From Thiobacillus sp. (lineage in GTDB: Bacteria > Pseudomonadota > Gammaproteobacteria > Burkholderiales > Thiobacillaceae), in contig DONB01000226.1 of the NCBI GenBank assembly GCA_003510325.1, positions 6,905 to 15,426 on the forward strand: a stretch of 8,522 nt of DNA, written 5' to 3'. Of this stretch, positions 1-6,758 are shown in pieces. The notes below the pieces were generated by a model. That model made no database searches and was not told the DNA's origin. It saw only the letters and a program-made list of their open reading frames with translations. A program made the position numbers and the translations under genes. The first letter of the stretch is position 1; each line of letters starts with the position of its first letter.

Positions 1-421
1 CGAAAAACAGCAGGCTGGGCGTGAACTGGATTTTCTGCGCCGCGCTGTAGCTTTTTTCCGTGTAGGTCTTGCCGTCCAGTCCGACCAGTTCCTTGTCGCC
101 CCACAGGTTGACCGCAATGACGTCAAATTTCTGCCGCATCGTGGCTTCGATCTCGCGCTGTGACAGGTTGCGCTCCACTAGCGCCGAGCAATACGGGCAG
201 CCGTCCTGGGTGAACATCAGGATGACGCGCTTGCCGTTTTTGCGGGCCTCGTCGATGTCCTCCTTCAGATGCAGGAAGCTGTCCTTGAACCAGGTGGGGT
301 ATTCGGTCGCCTTGGCACCGTAGTAGGTGCCCATCCTGGCGGGCGCAGCCGGTTCGGCGGCATGCAGGGGGAAAATAGGGAGCAGGGCAACAAACAGCGC
401 GAGCAGCGTACGAATCTCCAT
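1..421 (-). CDS. Secreted thioredoxin-like protein, SoxW-type (3' end cut by window edge)
   Basis: The reading frame opens with ATG at 421 and stays open for 140 codons to the left edge, so the C-terminus is missing. Residues 1-22 form a signal peptide (MEIRT, a hydrophobic stretch, then a small-residue cleavage region HAAEP), placing the protein in the periplasm. The mature part has a thioredoxin fold: a beta strand (RVILMF, 65-70) leads into the redox motif C75-P-Y-C78, and a cis-proline is expected at T134-P135. The CPYC active site and the DGCPYC context resemble thioredoxins of the SoxW/DUF255-like group, which reduce or exchange disulfides of exported proteins, often in sulfur-oxidising bacteria. 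The start is supported by GGAG (428-431) six nt upstream of the ATG. The gene lies 80 nt beyond the universal stress protein stop, with a hairpin between them, so it may be transcribed separately. The thioredoxin-like assignment is firm; the SoxW assignment and the physiological partner are inferred. Confidence 0.85.
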   Translation of the reverse strand, partial: MEIRTLLALFVALLPIFPLHAAEPAAPARMGTYYGAKATEYPTWFKDSFLHLKEDIDEARKNGKRVILMFTQDGCPYCSALVERNLSQREIEATMRQKFDVIAVNLWGDKELVGLDGKTYTEKSYSAAQKIQFTPSLLFF

Positions 422-469
422 GGCAGTCTCCATCCATTGTCATCGGGTTTGCTGGCTCCCATGCTAGCA

Positions 470-501
470 GCCGGCCGGCCCGCCGGGGTGTGCCAGCCGG
501 C
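470..501 (-). terminator. GC-rich hairpin after the universal stress protein gene, possible terminator or attenuator
   Basis: On the minus-strand transcript the arms 501-492 and 479-470 pair over 10 positions: nine Watson-Crick pairs and one G-U. The loop is 12 nt. The hairpin begins directly after the TAG stop of the stress protein (502-504) and lies before the thioredoxin-like gene. No run of U follows it, so it is not a classical intrinsic terminator. It could instead be an attenuator or an mRNA-stabilising 3' structure. The pairing is seen in the sequence; the function is inferred. Confidence 0.4.
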
Positions 502-1395
502 CTAGTCGTTCGCCTGGCCGGCGATGAACACGTCGCTGCTGGAATGGGCCAGCACATGTTTGGTCACGCTGCCGAGCAGGAGTTCCTCCATCATCGACTG
601 GCCATGCTTCCCCATCACGATGAGATCGGCGTCCATCGTCTGCTCGTGCTCGAGAATGCGCAGGGTGGCGGGCCCATGCACGAACTGGCGCGTCAGCCGG
701 TTGGCCGGCACCTTGAGCGTGTCGACGAAGGCGTCCATTGTCACCTTGGCCGCGTCGCGTGTCCGGATGCGGTATTCGTGTATCTGGCTGTCGTCCATGC
801 CGGCGAGACGGAAGGTGGACTCCAGCTCCACTTCGAACGCGTGCAGCAGCACGATGTCGGCGTCGGGCAGCCAGGCGTGGGCGGCGTTGATCGCGACGGC
901 TGCGTGCGCGGAAAAGTCGACCGGGGCGAGGATGCGTCGATACGGCGCATGCGGACGCTGCTTGACTGCGAGCAAGGGGCGGCGCGATTTGCGCAGCACC
1001 CGCTCGGTGGTCGATCCGATCAGCAGTTCGCGCACGAAATGCGCGCCGCGCACGCCCATCACCAGCATGTCGGCCTGGCGCGTTTCGGCGAGCTCGGCCA
1101 GTGCTGTCAGCGCCGAACCTTGCATCAGCACGGTGTCGATGCTGCAGGTGTGGCGTGCTGTCAGATTGGCCGCCAGCTCGGCCAGGTCTTTTTCCGCCTG
1201 GGCAAGCAGCTGCGCTTCCAGTACGGCGGCGTTGCCGGGCAGAATGCGGCGCAGCGTGTCGAGCGCCGATCCGCTGACGATATGGGCAAGCGTGAGGCGG
1301 GCGTCGGCATGTGCCTGTGCCAGCATGGCGGCACGCTCCAGCGCATGGCGTGCTGGGGCGGAGAAATCGGTGGCGGCGAGCAGCGTATGGGTCAT
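502..1395 (-). CDS. Tandem-domain universal stress protein (UspA family)
   Basis: This 297-residue cytoplasmic protein contains two complete Usp domains. The first (about 1-146) starts MTHTLLAATDFS. The second (about 152-297) starts YRRILAPVDFS. Each ends with the family's nucleotide-binding signature G-x2-G-x9-G-S/T: G114, G117, G127-S128 in the first half and G262, G265, G275-S276 in the second. Both halves therefore look able to bind ATP, as in tandem Usp proteins that form an intramolecular dimer. The ATG overlaps the antiporter stop codon by 4 nt (ATGA), and AAGGAA (1401-1406) sits at normal spacing inside the antiporter gene, so translation is probably coupled. The family binds nucleotide and is induced by starvation, hypoxia or other stress. 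A role as energy-state sensor for the co-transcribed antiporter or ATPase is plausible from context but unproven. Family assignment is very secure. Confidence 0.95.
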   Translation of the reverse strand: MTHTLLAATDFSAPARHALERAAMLAQAHADARLTLAHIVSGSALDTLRRILPGNAAVLEAQLLAQAEKDLAELAANLTARHTCSIDTVLMQGSALTALAELAETRQADMLVMGVRGAHFVRELLIGSTTERVLRKSRRPLLAVKQRPHAPYRRILAPVDFSAHAAVAINAAHAWLPDADIVLLHAFEVELESTFRLAGMDDSQIHEYRIRTRDAAKVTMDAFVDTLKVPANRLTRQFVHGPATLRILEHEQTMDADLIVMGKHGQSMMEELLLGSVTKHVLAHSSSDVFIAGQAND

Positions 1396-3065
1396 GACGG
1401 TTCCTTGACGGAGGCGAGTTCGGCGGACGCGATACGGGCGGCCAGATCGAGCGCGGCAAAATCGGCGGCCTGGTTGAAGGGGTGGATGATTTCGACCTGG
1501 TCGAAATGGATCAGACGCGCCGCTTCCGCTTCGTCGCGCGCCACGATGGCGATATGGCCCTTGAATTGGTTCAGGGTCAGCGCATGCAGCAGGGCGCGAT
1601 TGGATGCGTAGTCTGGCAGCGTGCTGACGACCCAGGGCACGCCCGCAAGCGGCAGGCTTTCGACGAAATCCGGCGCCTCGCCGTCGCCGAAGCGCGCGTT
1701 CATTCCATGGTGCTGCTGCGCCCGCACCACTTCGGGGTCGAAGTCCACGCCCAGCACGTGGATCTCCTGCTGGGTCAGCGCATGCGCCAGCCGGCTGCCG
1801 TAACGGCCGAGGCCGAAAATGACGACATCGGGCCGGACGGTGTCGCGCTGCGCATGCTCGACCGCGAGCTCGCGAAAGGGATGGCGGCGCTCGAACACGC
1901 CCAGCCAGGGCGCCAGCCAGGCGTACAGGTGATGCGAATACAGGATCATGTAGGACGACAGGGCGATGGTGATGAGGCCGACCAGCGTGGTCAGTCCGAG
2001 TGCGCTGTTACCGACATGTCCGAGGCTGATGCCCATGGCGACAAAGATGATGGAGAACTCCGAGATCTGCGCGACCGTCAGCCCGGCAAGAAAGCCGGTC
2101 CGCTTGCGATAGCCCATGTAGCCCATGATCGCCATCACGATCAGCGGGTTGCCGATCAGCACGAACAGCGACAGCACGATGGACGTGCCGACCTCATCAC
2201 CGAGGGTCGAGAAATCGAGCTTGGATCCGAGGTCGATGAAAAAGAACAGCAGCAGAAAGTCGCGGATGCTGGATAGCCGTGCGCTGATCGCCTCCCTGTA
2301 CGCCGTGGAGGCGAGCGAGAACCCGGCGATGAATGCACCGGCTTCCTTGCTGAAGCCGACGTATTCGCCCGCCGCCGCCAGCGTGGTGCCCCAGGCGATG
2401 GCGAAGATCAGCAGCAGTTCCTGCGAGCGCGCCAGCGTGTCGACGATGCGCGGCAGTATGTAGCGCATCAGCACGAACAGCAGCAGCGCGGCGCCGCCGA
2501 GGCGCGCCAGCAGGCTCAGCGCCAGGGCCATACCGCCGACCCCTTCCTCGCCCATACCGCCGAGTCCGCTCATGATCGTCATCGCAACCACCACGGCGAG
2601 ATCCTGCACGATGAGAAAGCCGACCGCGATGCGGCCGTGCAGCGAATCCAGTTCGCGTTTGTCGGACAGCAGCTTGACGATGATGATGGTGCTGGAGAAG
2701 GTCAGCGCCACCGCCACGTACAGCGCCTCCAGCCAGCCCTTGCCGAGCGCGAGGACGATGAAGAAGCCGAACAGGATGGTGAAGCTCAGTTGTCCCAGAC
2801 CCGTGGCGAGCGCGACCGGACCAATGTGGCGGATGTGGTGCAGATCGAGCTTGAGGCCCACCACGAACAGCAGCACGGTGATGCCGATCTGCGCCAGCAG
2901 GTCGATCTGGTCGTGTGCGCCGACCCAGCCGAACAGCGCCGGGCCGACCACGATGCCGACGATGATGTAAGCCACCAGCAGCGGCTGACGCAGCCGTACC
3001 GCGATGGCGCCGATCACGGCTGAAACCATCAATAGCAGGGCGAATTCCTGATAGATGCTGTTCAT
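1392..3065 (-). CDS. CPA2-family cation:proton antiporter with C-terminal RCK/TrkA-N domain (KefB/YbaL-like)
   Basis: This 557-residue inner-membrane protein exchanges a monovalent cation, probably K+ or Na+, for protons. Residues about 5-390 are strongly hydrophobic and form the Na+/H+ exchanger domain (12-13 helices expected). The segment TFSSTIIIVKLLSDKRELDS (122-141) and the Q154-D155 pair in FLIVQDLAVV are characteristic of the KefB/KefC/YbaL branch. So is AQISEFS (332-338). Residues 412-545 form a Rossmann-fold TrkA-N (RCK) domain with G418-L-G-R-Y-G423 and an acidic D441 at the end of the second strand, so it should bind NAD(H). The protein ends soon after this domain, so there is no TrkA-C module. 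The ATG at 3065 is only 4 nt past the ATPase stop and has no clear Shine-Dalgarno, suggesting reinitiation by terminating ribosomes. Its stop overlaps the stress protein start. The exact ion and any thiol gating are not deducible here. Confidence 0.93.
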   Translation of the reverse strand: MNSIYQEFALLLMVSAVIGAIAVRLRQPLLVAYIIVGIVVGPALFGWVGAHDQIDLLAQIGITVLLFVVGLKLDLHHIRHIGPVALATGLGQLSFTILFGFFIVLALGKGWLEALYVAVALTFSSTIIIVKLLSDKRELDSLHGRIAVGFLIVQDLAVVVAMTIMSGLGGMGEEGVGGMALALSLLARLGGAALLLFVLMRYILPRIVDTLARSQELLLIFAIAWGTTLAAAGEYVGFSKEAGAFIAGFSLASTAYREAISARLSSIRDFLLLFFFIDLGSKLDFSTLGDEVGTSIVLSLFVLIGNPLIVMAIMGYMGYRKRTGFLAGLTVAQISEFSIIFVAMGISLGHVGNSALGLTTLVGLITIALSSYMILYSHHLYAWLAPWLGVFERRHPFRELAVEHAQRDTVRPDVVIFGLGRYGSRLAHALTQQEIHVLGVDFDPEVVRAQQHHGMNARFGDGEAPDFVESLPLAGVPWVVSTLPDYASNRALLHALTLNQFKGHIAIVARDEAEAARLIHFDQVEIIHPFNQAADFAALDLAARIASAELASVKEPS

Positions 3066-3069
3066 GTCG

Positions 3070-5853
3070 TCAATGCGTTGCAGATTTGTGGTTGCTGCGG
3101 ATCACGGCCTTCTCGATTTCCACCACGCTGTAGACGACGATCCCGAACAGGAAGATTCGCCCCCAGGCGGCGGCGTCGAGCGCGGCGGTGGCGAACAGCG
3201 CCTGCATTACGGGCAGGTAGGTGAACAGCCCCTGCAGCACGACCAGCACGCCGATGGCGATCAGCACCGCCCGGTTGCCGAAGAAGCCGGACCAGCCGAC
3301 GACCGGTGCGGTGAGGCGGCGGCAGTTGAATAGGTAGAAGATCTCACCCATCACCAGCGCGTTGATCGCCGCGGTGCGCGCCACGTCGAGCGGCACGCCG
3401 CGCTCCAGTTCCCACAGGAACAGGCCGAGCGATCCTGCCACCAGGAACGCCGTGACGAAGGCGATGCGCCACAGCATGAAGCGCGTCAGCAGTGGCTCGT
3501 CCGGGTTGCGCGGCGGCTGGCGCATGGCTTCGGGCTCGGGGTGCTCGAAAGCCAGCGCCAGCGCCAGCGTTACCGCCGTCACCATGTTGACCCACAGGAT
3601 CTGCACCGGGGTGATCGGCAGGGTGAGGCCGAGCAGGATCGCGATCAGCACCATGCCGGCCTGCGCCGCATTGGTGGGCAGGATGAACACGATGGCCTTC
3701 TTCAGGTTGCCGTAGACGGTGCGGCCTTCCTCGACGGCGTGCGCGATCGACGCGAAGTTGTCGTCGGCCAGCACCATCTCCGCCGCCTCCTTGGCGGCCT
3801 CGGTGCCTTTTTTCCCCATGGCCACGCCGACGTCGGCGCGTCGCAGCGCCGGCGCGTCGTTGACGCCGTCGCCGGTCATCGCGGTGACGTGCCCCAGGCT
3901 TTGCAGGGCTTCGACCAGGCGCAGCTTATGTTCGGGGCTGGCGCGGGCGAAGATGTCGGTCTTCGCCACCACGTCGCGCAGCTGCGCGTCGTCGAGCGAC
4001 TCGATCTCGGCACCGGTCGTCGCGTGCACCGCCTCGCCGGGCGGGTGCCCGCCCAGCCCCAGCTGCGTGCCGATGGCCCGCGCGGTGGCGGCGTGGTCGC
4101 CGGTGATCATCTTGACCCGGATGCCGGCGTTGCGGCAGGTGGTGACTGCCTGGATGGCCTCCTCGCGCGGCGGGTCGGCGAGCCCCAGCACGGCCAGCAG
4201 GGTGAAGCCGCCGTCCTCGATGTCGGAAAAGTTCAGCGTCGTCGTGGTTTCGTGCCGCACCGCCAGCGCCAGCAGCCGCATGCCCTGGGCGGCGGCTTCC
4301 TCCATGCGCGCATGCCAGAAACCGGAATCGAGCGGCGCCTCGCTGTCCGTGCCGCGCTGCGTCTCGCACAAGGCCAGCACGCGCTCCGGCGCGCCCTTGA
4401 GATAAATGAAGCCGCGCCCGTCATGGTCGTGGTTGAGCGTGGCCATGAAGCGGTGCTCGGACTCGAACGGGATGACGTCGCTGCGCGGCAGTGCCTCTCG
4501 GGTCTGGCGCAGGTCGAGCCCGGCCTTCATCGCCAGGGTCAAGAGCGCGCCCTCGGTGGGGTCGCCGGCCAGTTGCCAGCCGGCGTCGGTATCGCGCAGG
4601 TCGGCGTCGTTGCACAGCAAGGCGGCATGCGCCACGTCCTGCAGCAGGGGCTGCGACTCGGGATCGACCTGCGCGCCGTCGCGGGCAAAGCCGCCCTCGG
4701 GCGCGTAGCCGCTGCCCGACACCTCGAACATGCCGTCGGCGCCGATGACGGTCTGCACCGTCATTTCGTTGCGGGTCAGGGTGCCGGTCTTGTCCGAGCA
4801 GATGACGCTGACCGCACCCAGCGTCTCCACCGCGGGCAGGCGGCGGATGATGGCGTGGCGGTGCGCCATGCGGGTGACGCCGATGGCGAGCGTGATGGTC
4901 ATGATCGCCGGCAGTCCCTCGGGGATCGCGGCCACAGCCAGGCCCACCGCGGCGAGGAACATCTCGCTCGCCGGGTAGTCGCGCACCCACACGCCGAAGC
5001 CGAAGATCAAACCCGACAGCAACAGGATCACCCCCGCCAGCCACTGGCCGAAACGTGCCATCAGTTTCAGCAGCGGCGTGGTGAGTTTCTCGACGGTCGC
5101 CAGGAGCGTGCTGATGCGGCCCAGTTCGGTTTCGCTGCCGGTGGCCGTCACCACGCCCGTGCCCTGGCCGTAGGTGACCAGCGTGCCCGACCAGGCCATG
5201 CTGGCGCGGTCGCCGAGCGCGGCGGCTTCATCCACCGCATCGACCTGCTTGTCGACCGCGAGCGATTCGCCGGTCAATGCGGCTTCCATCACCCGCAGAC
5301 TCTTGACGTCGATCAGCCTGAGGTCGGCCGGCACCCGGTCGCCCGAGGCCAGGTGCACGATGTCGCCCGGCACCAGGTCCTCGGCGGGGATTTCGTGACG
5401 TTCGCCGGCGCGGGTGACGATCGCGTGCGGCGACAGCATGCTGCGGATCGCGTCGAGCGCTTCTTCGGCGCGGCCTTCCTGGATGAAGCCGATCACCGCG
5501 TTGATCGCCACCACGCCGAAGATCACGCCGGAATCGAGCCAGTGCCCGAGCCACGCGGTGATGACTCCGGCGGCCAGCAGCACGTAGATCAGCACATTGT
5601 GGAACTGCAGCAGCAGGCGCTGCCAGGCCGGCTGGCGCTGCGGCGGGGGCAGGCGGTTGCTTCCGTATTGCGCGCGTCGCGCGTCGATGTCGTCGGGGGG
5701 CAGGCCGGTGCGCGAAGCGCCCAGGCGGCCCAGAGTGTCGCTGGCAGACAGGCTGTGCCAGCGTGGCGGATGTTCGTTTGTCTGCAAAGCGAGGCTCCGT
5801 TCGGTCGGCGTACCCGTAGAATTCTGGTCCATCTCAATGACATGGTAGCGCAA
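3070..5853 (-). CDS. P2-type cation-transporting ATPase with atypical ion-site residues
   Basis: Complete P-type ATPase of 927 residues from the chosen TTG start. Order of parts: cation-ATPase N-terminal domain (about 28-80), M1-M2 (about 81-125), actuator domain with TGES (194-197), M3-M4 with PEGLP (311-315), phosphorylation motif DKTGT (354-358), nucleotide domain with DPTEGA (431-436) and KGAPE (486-490), TGDHAAT (584-590), hinge GDGVNDAP (661-668), then six C-terminal helices. All catalytic motifs are intact, so it should be an active inner-membrane pump. PEGLP places it in the P2 (Ca2+/Na+-type) class rather than the heavy-metal class, which has CPx. By hand alignment with SERCA the M5 glutamate and M6 aspartate calcium ligands are replaced by Q731 and A760, so calcium should not be assumed. 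The M6 sequence ILWVNMVTA is like that of bacterial CtpF-type pumps, as far as I recall. It is the first gene of a minus-strand operon with the antiporter and stress protein. Alternative starts are ATG 5832 and GTG 5913. Confidence 0.93.
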   Translation of the reverse strand: MRYHVIEMDQNSTGTPTERSLALQTNEHPPRWHSLSASDTLGRLGASRTGLPPDDIDARRAQYGSNRLPPPQRQPAWQRLLLQFHNVLIYVLLAAGVITAWLGHWLDSGVIFGVVAINAVIGFIQEGRAEEALDAIRSMLSPHAIVTRAGERHEIPAEDLVPGDIVHLASGDRVPADLRLIDVKSLRVMEAALTGESLAVDKQVDAVDEAAALGDRASMAWSGTLVTYGQGTGVVTATGSETELGRISTLLATVEKLTTPLLKLMARFGQWLAGVILLLSGLIFGFGVWVRDYPASEMFLAAVGLAVAAIPEGLPAIMTITLAIGVTRMAHRHAIIRRLPAVETLGAVSVICSDKTGTLTRNEMTVQTVIGADGMFEVSGSGYAPEGGFARDGAQVDPESQPLLQDVAHAALLCNDADLRDTDAGWQLAGDPTEGALLTLAMKAGLDLRQTREALPRSDVIPFESEHRFMATLNHDHDGRGFIYLKGAPERVLALCETQRGTDSEAPLDSGFWHARMEEAAAQGMRLLALAVRHETTTTLNFSDIEDGGFTLLAVLGLADPPREEAIQAVTTCRNAGIRVKMITGDHAATARAIGTQLGLGGHPPGEAVHATTGAEIESLDDAQLRDVVAKTDIFARASPEHKLRLVEALQSLGHVTAMTGDGVNDAPALRRADVGVAMGKKGTEAAKEAAEMVLADDNFASIAHAVEEGRTVYGNLKKAIVFILPTNAAQAGMVLIAILLGLTLPITPVQILWVNMVTAVTLALALAFEHPEPEAMRQPPRNPDEPLLTRFMLWRIAFVTAFLVAGSLGLFLWELERGVPLDVARTAAINALVMGEIFYLFNCRRLTAPVVGWSGFFGNRAVLIAIGVLVVLQGLFTYLPVMQALFATAALDAAAWGRIFLFGIVVYSVVEIEKAVIRSNHKSATH

Positions 5854-5861
5854 TGCCTGTT

Positions 5862-5871
5862 CCCTCCTCCC
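5862..5871 (-). promoter_or_regulatory. Strong Shine-Dalgarno that decides the ATPase start
   Basis: The minus strand reads GGGAGGAGGG here, close to a perfect anti-16S match. It lies 8 nt before an in-frame TTG at 5853, which is ideal spacing. The in-frame ATG at 5832 is 29 nt away, and the farther GTG at 5913 lies upstream of the site and has only pyrimidine-rich sequence before it. TTG is therefore the best-supported start, adding seven residues before the first internal methionine. Confidence 0.65.
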
Positions 5872-5879
5872 GGGCTCGA

Positions 5880-5908
5880 CCGTGCTGAATACCCGTCCTG
5901 CAGCACGG
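5880..5908 (-). promoter_or_regulatory. Perfect 8-bp inverted repeat in the ATPase leader
   Basis: CCGTGCTG (5880-5887) and CAGCACGG (5901-5908) are exact reverse complements separated by 13 nt, and a further G-U pair can extend the stem in the minus-strand RNA. The element ends 8 nt before the Shine-Dalgarno of the ATPase operon. It could be an operator for a dimeric regulator or an RNA hairpin affecting translation. No known consensus is recognised. The symmetry is seen directly; the role is inferred. Confidence 0.4.
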
Positions 5909-6019
5909 CGCACGCATGGGTCGAGGGGGAGGCGAGCTTGCAGGGACTAAACCTTTCTGCCGATCAGGCCGTCATAACGAACAGAACCACACTCCGATTC
6001 CGCTGCCTGACACGACCTG

Positions 6020-6571
6020 ATGCTGCCCGAGCATTTCCGCCGCTTTCTTCCCGACCCCCACGCCCTGCGTGAACACCGCGCGCTGCGCTGGCTGGGGCCC
6101 ACGCTGCATCACCCGCGGCTGTGGCATGTCAACCGCCGCGGCATCGCCACGGGCCTGGCCGTCGGCGTGTTCTTCGGTCTGCTGATCCCGGTGGCGCAGA
6201 TATTCTTCGCCGCGTTGACGGCGCTGTTGCTGCGCGCAAACATTCCGGCCGCGGTCGGCAGCACGCTCATCACCAATCCGATCACCTTCGCGCCGGTGTA
6301 CTACGCGGCCTATCATCTGGGAGCCTGGATGCTGGGGAGCGCCGATGTGCCTGTGGCCGAGGTCAACCTTGACAGGGTTGCGGCCAGGACGGCGACCGGA
6401 CTGGCGTTGTGGATGGACCGCCTGACCACGGTGGGCGCGCCGCTGGCGATGGGGTTGCTGACGCTGGCGGTGAGTCTGTCAGTGTTGATCTATTTTGCCG
6501 TGCACTGGACCTGGCGGCTGCGCATCGTGCGCGCCTGGCAGCGTCGCAAGACCTCCCGCCGCAAGCGCTGA
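6020..6571 (+). CDS. DUF2062 family membrane protein
   Basis: A 183-residue protein with the DUF2062 layout. It has a short basic cytoplasmic N-terminus (HFRRFLPDPHALREHRALRW), then a hydrophobic region at about 41-72 (GIATGLAVGVFFGLLIPVAQ onward). The family signature follows, TNPITFAPVYY (85-95) continuing to LGAWML (100-105), and there is a last helix at about 142-164 and a strongly basic C-terminus (RRKTSRRKR). Members are small inner-membrane proteins common in proteobacteria; their biochemical role is not established, so no function is assigned. The ATG at 6020 is the first possible start, since an in-frame TGA lies 12 nt upstream. There is no clear Shine-Dalgarno, so expression may be low or leaderless. 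It is the first gene on the plus strand, diverging from the ATPase operon and 187 nt before the exchanger gene, so co-transcription with the exchanger is possible but not shown. Confidence 0.88.
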   Translation: MLPEHFRRFLPDPHALREHRALRWLGPTLHHPRLWHVNRRGIATGLAVGVFFGLLIPVAQIFFAALTALLLRANIPAAVGSTLITNPITFAPVYYAAYHLGAWMLGSADVPVAEVNLDRVAARTATGLALWMDRLTTVGAPLAMGLLTLAVSLSVLIYFAVHWTWRLRIVRAWQRRKTSRRKR

Positions 6572-6758
6572 TACGCACGGCAGCCCCAGCCGGCAAGCGC
6601 AGTTCTGTCTCCGCGCGTTCACCGCAGCGTGTGCGGCAACGCTTGCATCCTTTCGCGTGCGCCTTCAGCATGCGCTTAGACTCGCTGTTTCTATTGTGTT
6701 CGTGGAGTTCAAGCGTGCGCCCGAGGCGCGCGGATCGGGAGCCGCATTTCCATCCACC
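6572..6758. other. Intergenic region before the exchanger gene
   Basis: These 187 nt contain no supported gene. Two small inverted repeats are visible: CCGCA/TGCGG with a 5-nt loop (6622-6636) and GCGCC/GGCGC with a 3-nt loop (6717-6729). Neither is followed by a T-run, so neither looks like a terminator. The exchanger frame is open leftwards through this whole stretch and into the DUF2062 gene, but without homology to transporter N-termini. A less GC-rich patch at about 6675-6710 could hold a promoter, but no good -35/-10 pair is seen. Confidence 0.5.

Larger units (their letters stand above)
5854..6019. other. Divergent intergenic region between the two cation-transport gene sets
   Basis: These 166 nt separate the minus-strand ATPase operon from the plus-strand DUF2062 gene, so promoters for both directions should lie here. 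The ATPase side contains the inverted repeat and Shine-Dalgarno described separately. I looked for -35/-10 pairs on both strands and found none convincing enough to place; the middle part (about 5945-6000) is the most A/T-rich and the likeliest promoter location. No small gene is apparent. Confidence 0.6.

Noticed and set aside
490..1611. A 373-codon plus-strand open frame, plus other frames over the stress protein
   Set aside because: They are shadows of the stress protein and antiporter genes, which carry clear family motifs in frame. The shadow proteins have no recognisable fold.
3541..6072. An 843-codon open frame on the plus strand opposite the P-type ATPase
   Set aside because: It is antisense to a gene with all ATPase motifs intact. 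Its protein is rich in Arg, Gln, Gly, His and Ala with no domain, as expected from the complement of a GC-rich gene with biased codon use.
6622..6729. Small hairpins in the 6572-6758 intergenic region as terminators
   Set aside because: The stems are only 5 bp and no T-run follows. Such short repeats are frequent by chance in GC-rich DNA.
6495..6758. N-terminal extension of the exchanger into the DUF2062 gene
   Set aside because: The frame is open, but the added residues are Arg/Ala/Ser-rich without a membrane helix. It would overlap the end of the DUF2062 gene, whereas the ATG at 6759 starts right before the first helix.
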